Assembly (NCBI GenBank): GCA_009746045.1
Contig: RPFO01000082.1
Location: forward strand, 2,194,506 to 2,258,505
Direction of reading: 5' to 3'
Length of the DNA stretch: 64,000 bases
Origin: Mesostigma viride
Taxonomy: Eukaryota > Streptophyta > Mesostigmatophyceae > Mesostigmatales > Mesostigmataceae
Under the pieces are notes generated by a model. It saw only the letters and a list, made by a program, of their open reading frames with translations, was not told where the DNA came from and did no database searches. The translations under genes were made by a program, and so were the position numbers. Below are positions 61,102-64,000 of the stretch, piece by piece. How positions within the stretch are numbered: the stretch's first letter is position 1; each line of letters begins with the position of its first letter.

Positions 61102-61285
61102 TGTGAAAGATCAGGAACTCACAATAATACGTTCTTGGCATCCTTTAATCCCAGCCATTGGACTAGGTAATGTGCCTTGACTTTGATGTAAGTTGATCTC
61201 AACTCAAATTACATCAGATAACATGCATGATGATTGAAGATCATAACTGTTTATTATTATATACTGATCTTTCACCATTCTTAAA
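61102..61285. repeat. 1.04-kb repeat, copy 5 (first ~85 bp) plus filler
   Basis: 61102-61185 is the repeat start. 61186-61285 is AT-rich with a short inverted repeat (TGATGTAAGTTGA...TCAACTCAAATTACATCA) and no recognised origin. Confidence 0.65.
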
Positions 61286-61808
61286 GACTCTTCTGAACCC
61301 CATGGGGAGGGCCAGGCATGATTCTCAGCTGGTAGGAGTGACATTCCACACCAACTCCTGTCCAGGAGGGTGTACCTAACCCTGAAGGACCGGCTGTCAA
61401 CCAGTAAGCACCAGTCACCACTTGGTACTTTGGTCAAGCAGCCCACTGGGGACACCCAAGCTGAAGCAAGGCCTGGTCTCTATGGCCGCCCGTGTAAGGG
61501 GTCCATGAGCCCACGGAGCAGGGGGTACTGCCTCTCCGCCTTCTCCTCCAGCTTGGTGAGGGCATCTGCAGGGTTGTCCACACCAGGCACATGTTCAATG
61601 TGAGCTAGGTAGGACATCTCCTTGAGCAACAAGTAGTCAAGGTCCCTGCTCCTGGCCAGCTGCCTGTGCACAAATTGCACCATGCCCATGCTATCAGTCC
61701 TCACCAGTGTGTGCAGCTGCAACCTACAGGAAGCCACTTGACGTAGCTGGTAGAAGAGCTCCCTCAAGTAAAGAGCAGTATGCAGCCCTTCACAGATTGC
61801 CCTGCAGT
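61286..61808 (-). pseudogene. Copy E: element C RNase H and 3' flank fragment, inverted
   Basis: Reverse complement of element C about 53749-54270, encoding CRAICEGLHTALYLREL through the RNase H end. Both breakpoints are clean joins to the 1.04-kb repeat or filler sequence. Confidence 0.9.
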
Positions 61809-62447
61809 TAGCATTTTGGGCAACCAATATGCTAAGTGGATGCAGTTTGGAAAGACCTTTCTAACGCCGTGCTGACCGCCTGAAACAGACAAGGGACGAG
61901 AAAGATATCAAGTCCCGAAGTCCTAGCCATCCGTGGCCGACTAGGGTGCAGTCCTCTGGTATAGTGGACAGGACACGTGGCAGGCCGTGCCTGCACAGGC
62001 TTAGCCTGTTTATCACGTGACTGTGGTCCACGTAGACCAGGAGGAGCATGCAGCAGCCTGTGACTAGTAGGGTACTGGAGCTGGCACAGGGCTGCAAGGA
62101 TACTAGACCTTGCAGGCTTGTGACAGGTCCTGTACTTCCTAGGTTGCAGAGTCTAGGCAAATCCAGTACGTCCTGGCTCTGCACTGATGCCATGGTGGAC
62201 GTTGTGGATTTGCTTGCACGCCTGCACGTGCCTCGTCATGCCGATGGGAACGAGGAACAACGCAAAGGATATAGCTTGGTCATGGGGGATGACCAGCTAT
62301 CTCGGAAAGCACGAACCGTGGGTGCCACCTTGGTCGTGGAAGTGCCCATCGTGGTCGTGGCCTGGTGAACAGATTTAAGGTTGCTGCCTTGCAACATTGG
62401 CTAAGACGCGCTGTGAAAGACCAAGAGCTCACATACGTTGGGAGCTC
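61809..62447 (+). repeat. 1.04-kb repeat, copy 6 (3' two-thirds)
   Basis: Matches the repeat from GTTAGCATTTTGGGCAACC to CTTTCTAACTC, then ends abruptly. It contains a small insertion (CATG near 62191). The last 15-30 bp of the repeat (the inverted terminus) are missing. Confidence 0.85.
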
Positions 62448-63529
62448 TTTCTAACTCATGCGGTGATCCGATGCGACACTGGGGGTGGTCAGCGTACGGG
62501 CATGGATGACGGAATAGCGCCAGCACTTGCGCACAAGTATGTAGTCCAAGCATACACATCGCCGCCGAGGGAGCATCGAGCCAGCCGCCCTGCATGCGCA
62601 TGGGGCCCACAAAGGTCACTATGTATAGTGCATAAGGCGGTTTATAGCAAACAGCGTATTGGCAGCAGTCAACTCCCCCTCTGACAGTGAGTAGTTGCTC
62701 AAGTAGGGGGGTGTTGGCATTGCATTGAATCGGTTATTATAGGCGCGGCGCATACATACATGCAGCCCCCGCGGCCCACGGGCAGGGTCGCGTTGGCATC
62801 CACCAAGATGGCAACGATGTATTGACGTGGGATCTGTTTCTCAATGTCGAGCAACTGGTTGAAGAACGCGCGGTCCTCGGCCGGGTGCCCAGCAGCATAT
62901 GGGGCATGCATATCCGACAATTACCGAGAGCATAATGGGGTAATTGCGTCCTCAAGGGAGCGGAAAGTGCACTGAAGGATCCGATTAGAGCAAAGTTTGT
63001 GGTCCACGAGCTACACATATCCCTGAGAAGGGGCATTTGGCTTTTAATACATTCTGGCCGGGCTACTTCCTGCAAGGGTATGATAGGGTGTAAACTACAC
63101 CTGCTCTGGATGCACAAAGTGTGCACACCTGCACCACCATGATGTATCATACCTAAGTTAAGGCCTGGCATGGGGTGGAAAGATCATCATAGCTATAAAC
63201 AATAGCTATAGGGCATGCATGGCTTCTCAGTCAGCAGAGAGCTAGTAGCTCTCTGCCGATAGGTCGCTGTGATGACCATGTGCATCTTGCTAATTCGCTG
63301 CATGACCACTTGCTGTCTGAATACTGCATGCAATGATGTGCATGTCCAGCGAGTGCAGGCACTGCCTGCGCTGTGTGCCGCTTTTTGTTATAAAGAACAC
63401 GTGTCTGGACAGCATGCACCTGCGTCCTGCGTGCGCAATGCCAAATGAACTGCATGGTTTCTTGCCCGCCCTCGAGCATATCGTCAACTGGAACTCATCA
63501 CATTCGCCCAGTGGCCGGCAATTACGGCG
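62448..63529. other. Unassigned region
   Basis: No intact gene. Apart from the LINE endonuclease-like remnant on minus, only short ORFs without recognised domains are seen. TATAGCTATAAACAATAGCTAT-like inverted sequence lies near 63189-63210. Confidence 0.4.
62740..62925 (-). pseudogene. Probable LINE apurinic-endonuclease remnant
   Basis: Minus-strand frame reads MHAPYAAGHPAEDRAFFNQL, then IPRQYIVAILVDANATLP. This fits the LINE endonuclease pattern of a Y/H-A-P motif, a spaced RxxFF..L helix and a hydrophobic strand ending in D-x-N-A (family: GDFNA). An in-frame stop lies just upstream, and a second frame (ICMPH) seems to continue the 5' side, so it is frameshifted and truncated. No RT is found nearby. 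Confidence 0.4.
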
Positions 63530-63735
63530 ATGAGCCGATGACAGCAATGCATGACAGCAATGACCGCCATGCATGACTGCCGGCCATGATGTCCAGCCAT
63601 GCATGATCGACAATTACCATAACGTGCAGCCATGACTGCCGGCCATGATCTCCAGCCATGATCCGGCGACAATTACCATGACAGCCATCCATGCATGACA
63701 GCCGTGCCAGCCATGCATGCATGACAGCCATAAGT
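63530..63735 (+). repeat. Degenerate repeats of GCCATGCATGAC-type
   Basis: CATGACTGCCGGCCATGAT..CCAGCCATG occurs at 63571 and 63632, with many ATGACAGCCAT and CGACAATTACCAT copies between and after. Approximate period ~60 bp. Confidence 0.75.
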
Positions 63736-63800
63736 AAGTATTAATTAAAGTAAGTATAAGTATAAGTAGGTAAGTAAGTATAAGTAAGTAAGTAAGTACG
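63736..63800 (+). repeat. AAGT/GTAA microsatellite
   Basis: Runs of AAGTAAGTATAAGTAAGT with interruptions. Confidence 0.85.
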
Positions 63801-64000
63801 CCAACCTTTTCGCGCTGATCGAAGCTCTCCCCCCCGGTCTGCCTCCCTCGACGCAATGCTCTACACCAAATTCGTCGCCCATTCCCAAGAAAACCCGAAC
63901 TTCCCATACCAAATGGGATGTCCGCCGCTTCGGCGCCGGCCAGCGGGATTTTTGCATCTTGGAAATCTTTACGCTCACGAAGGAACAATGTGACGATGTT
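63801..64000. other. Window end, nothing identified
   Basis: A minus-strand open frame entering from the right edge (about 63800-63990) has plausible composition (KIPLAGAEAADIPFGMGSSG) but no recognised family. It could be part of an exon that continues beyond the window. Confidence 0.3.

Overview
The window is eukaryotic nuclear DNA made almost entirely of nested transposable elements and tandem repeats. Evidence for a eukaryote: a clear GT-AG intron, poly(A) insertion tails, LTR retrotransposons, chromodomain and PHD-type proteins. No housekeeping gene, rRNA or complete tRNA is recognisable. The organism cannot be named from this sequence; the style (minisatellite-rich, poly-Q proteins, divergent copia-like elements) fits an alga or another protist. 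That is inference.

Layout. 1-5530: a 5.5-kb Foldback-like inverted repeat whose arms are themselves tandem arrays. 5531-8214: unassigned. 8215-11959: the 3' half of a Ty3/gypsy chromovirus (integrase tail, chromodomain, an extra 850-codon ORF, polypurine tract, 584-bp LTR). 11996-26094: copia-like element A, split by a 9,317-bp terminal-inverted-repeat transposon (Element I, 14691-24007; TSD ATA). 26738-34470: intact copia-like element B (443-bp LTRs, TSD GCGAC, one 2007-codon gag-pol ORF), its 3' LTR broken by a 409-bp insertion and its LTR border by a tiny poly(A) insertion. 36699-38481: a snap-back palindromic copy of element C sequence. 38584-40164: unknown ORFs. 40168-49465: Element II, a second 9.3-kb TIR transposon (TSD CAA). 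49539-54074: copia-like element C, with frameshifts. 54075-62447: a mosaic of element C 3' ends, a 1.04-kb repeat with inverted termini, rearranged fragments D and E, and a 768-bp palindromic MITE composite (TSD GTAAG). 62448-64000: unassigned, with a probable LINE endonuclease remnant.

Two things look new. (1) The three copia-like elements share the order gag, CCHC, integrase, protease-like domain, RT, RNase H, so the protease-like domain follows integrase. They also have HGDD instead of YVDD at the RT active site, and in A and C gag and pol are separated by one in-frame UGA followed by C. (2) Elements I and II have nearly the same length, 3-bp TSDs and two outward-facing genes (a Tudor-like protein ending in a CxCPGV motif, and a coiled-coil/poly-Q protein). 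They also share a 39-bp identical DNA segment, yet no transposase is recognisable in either.
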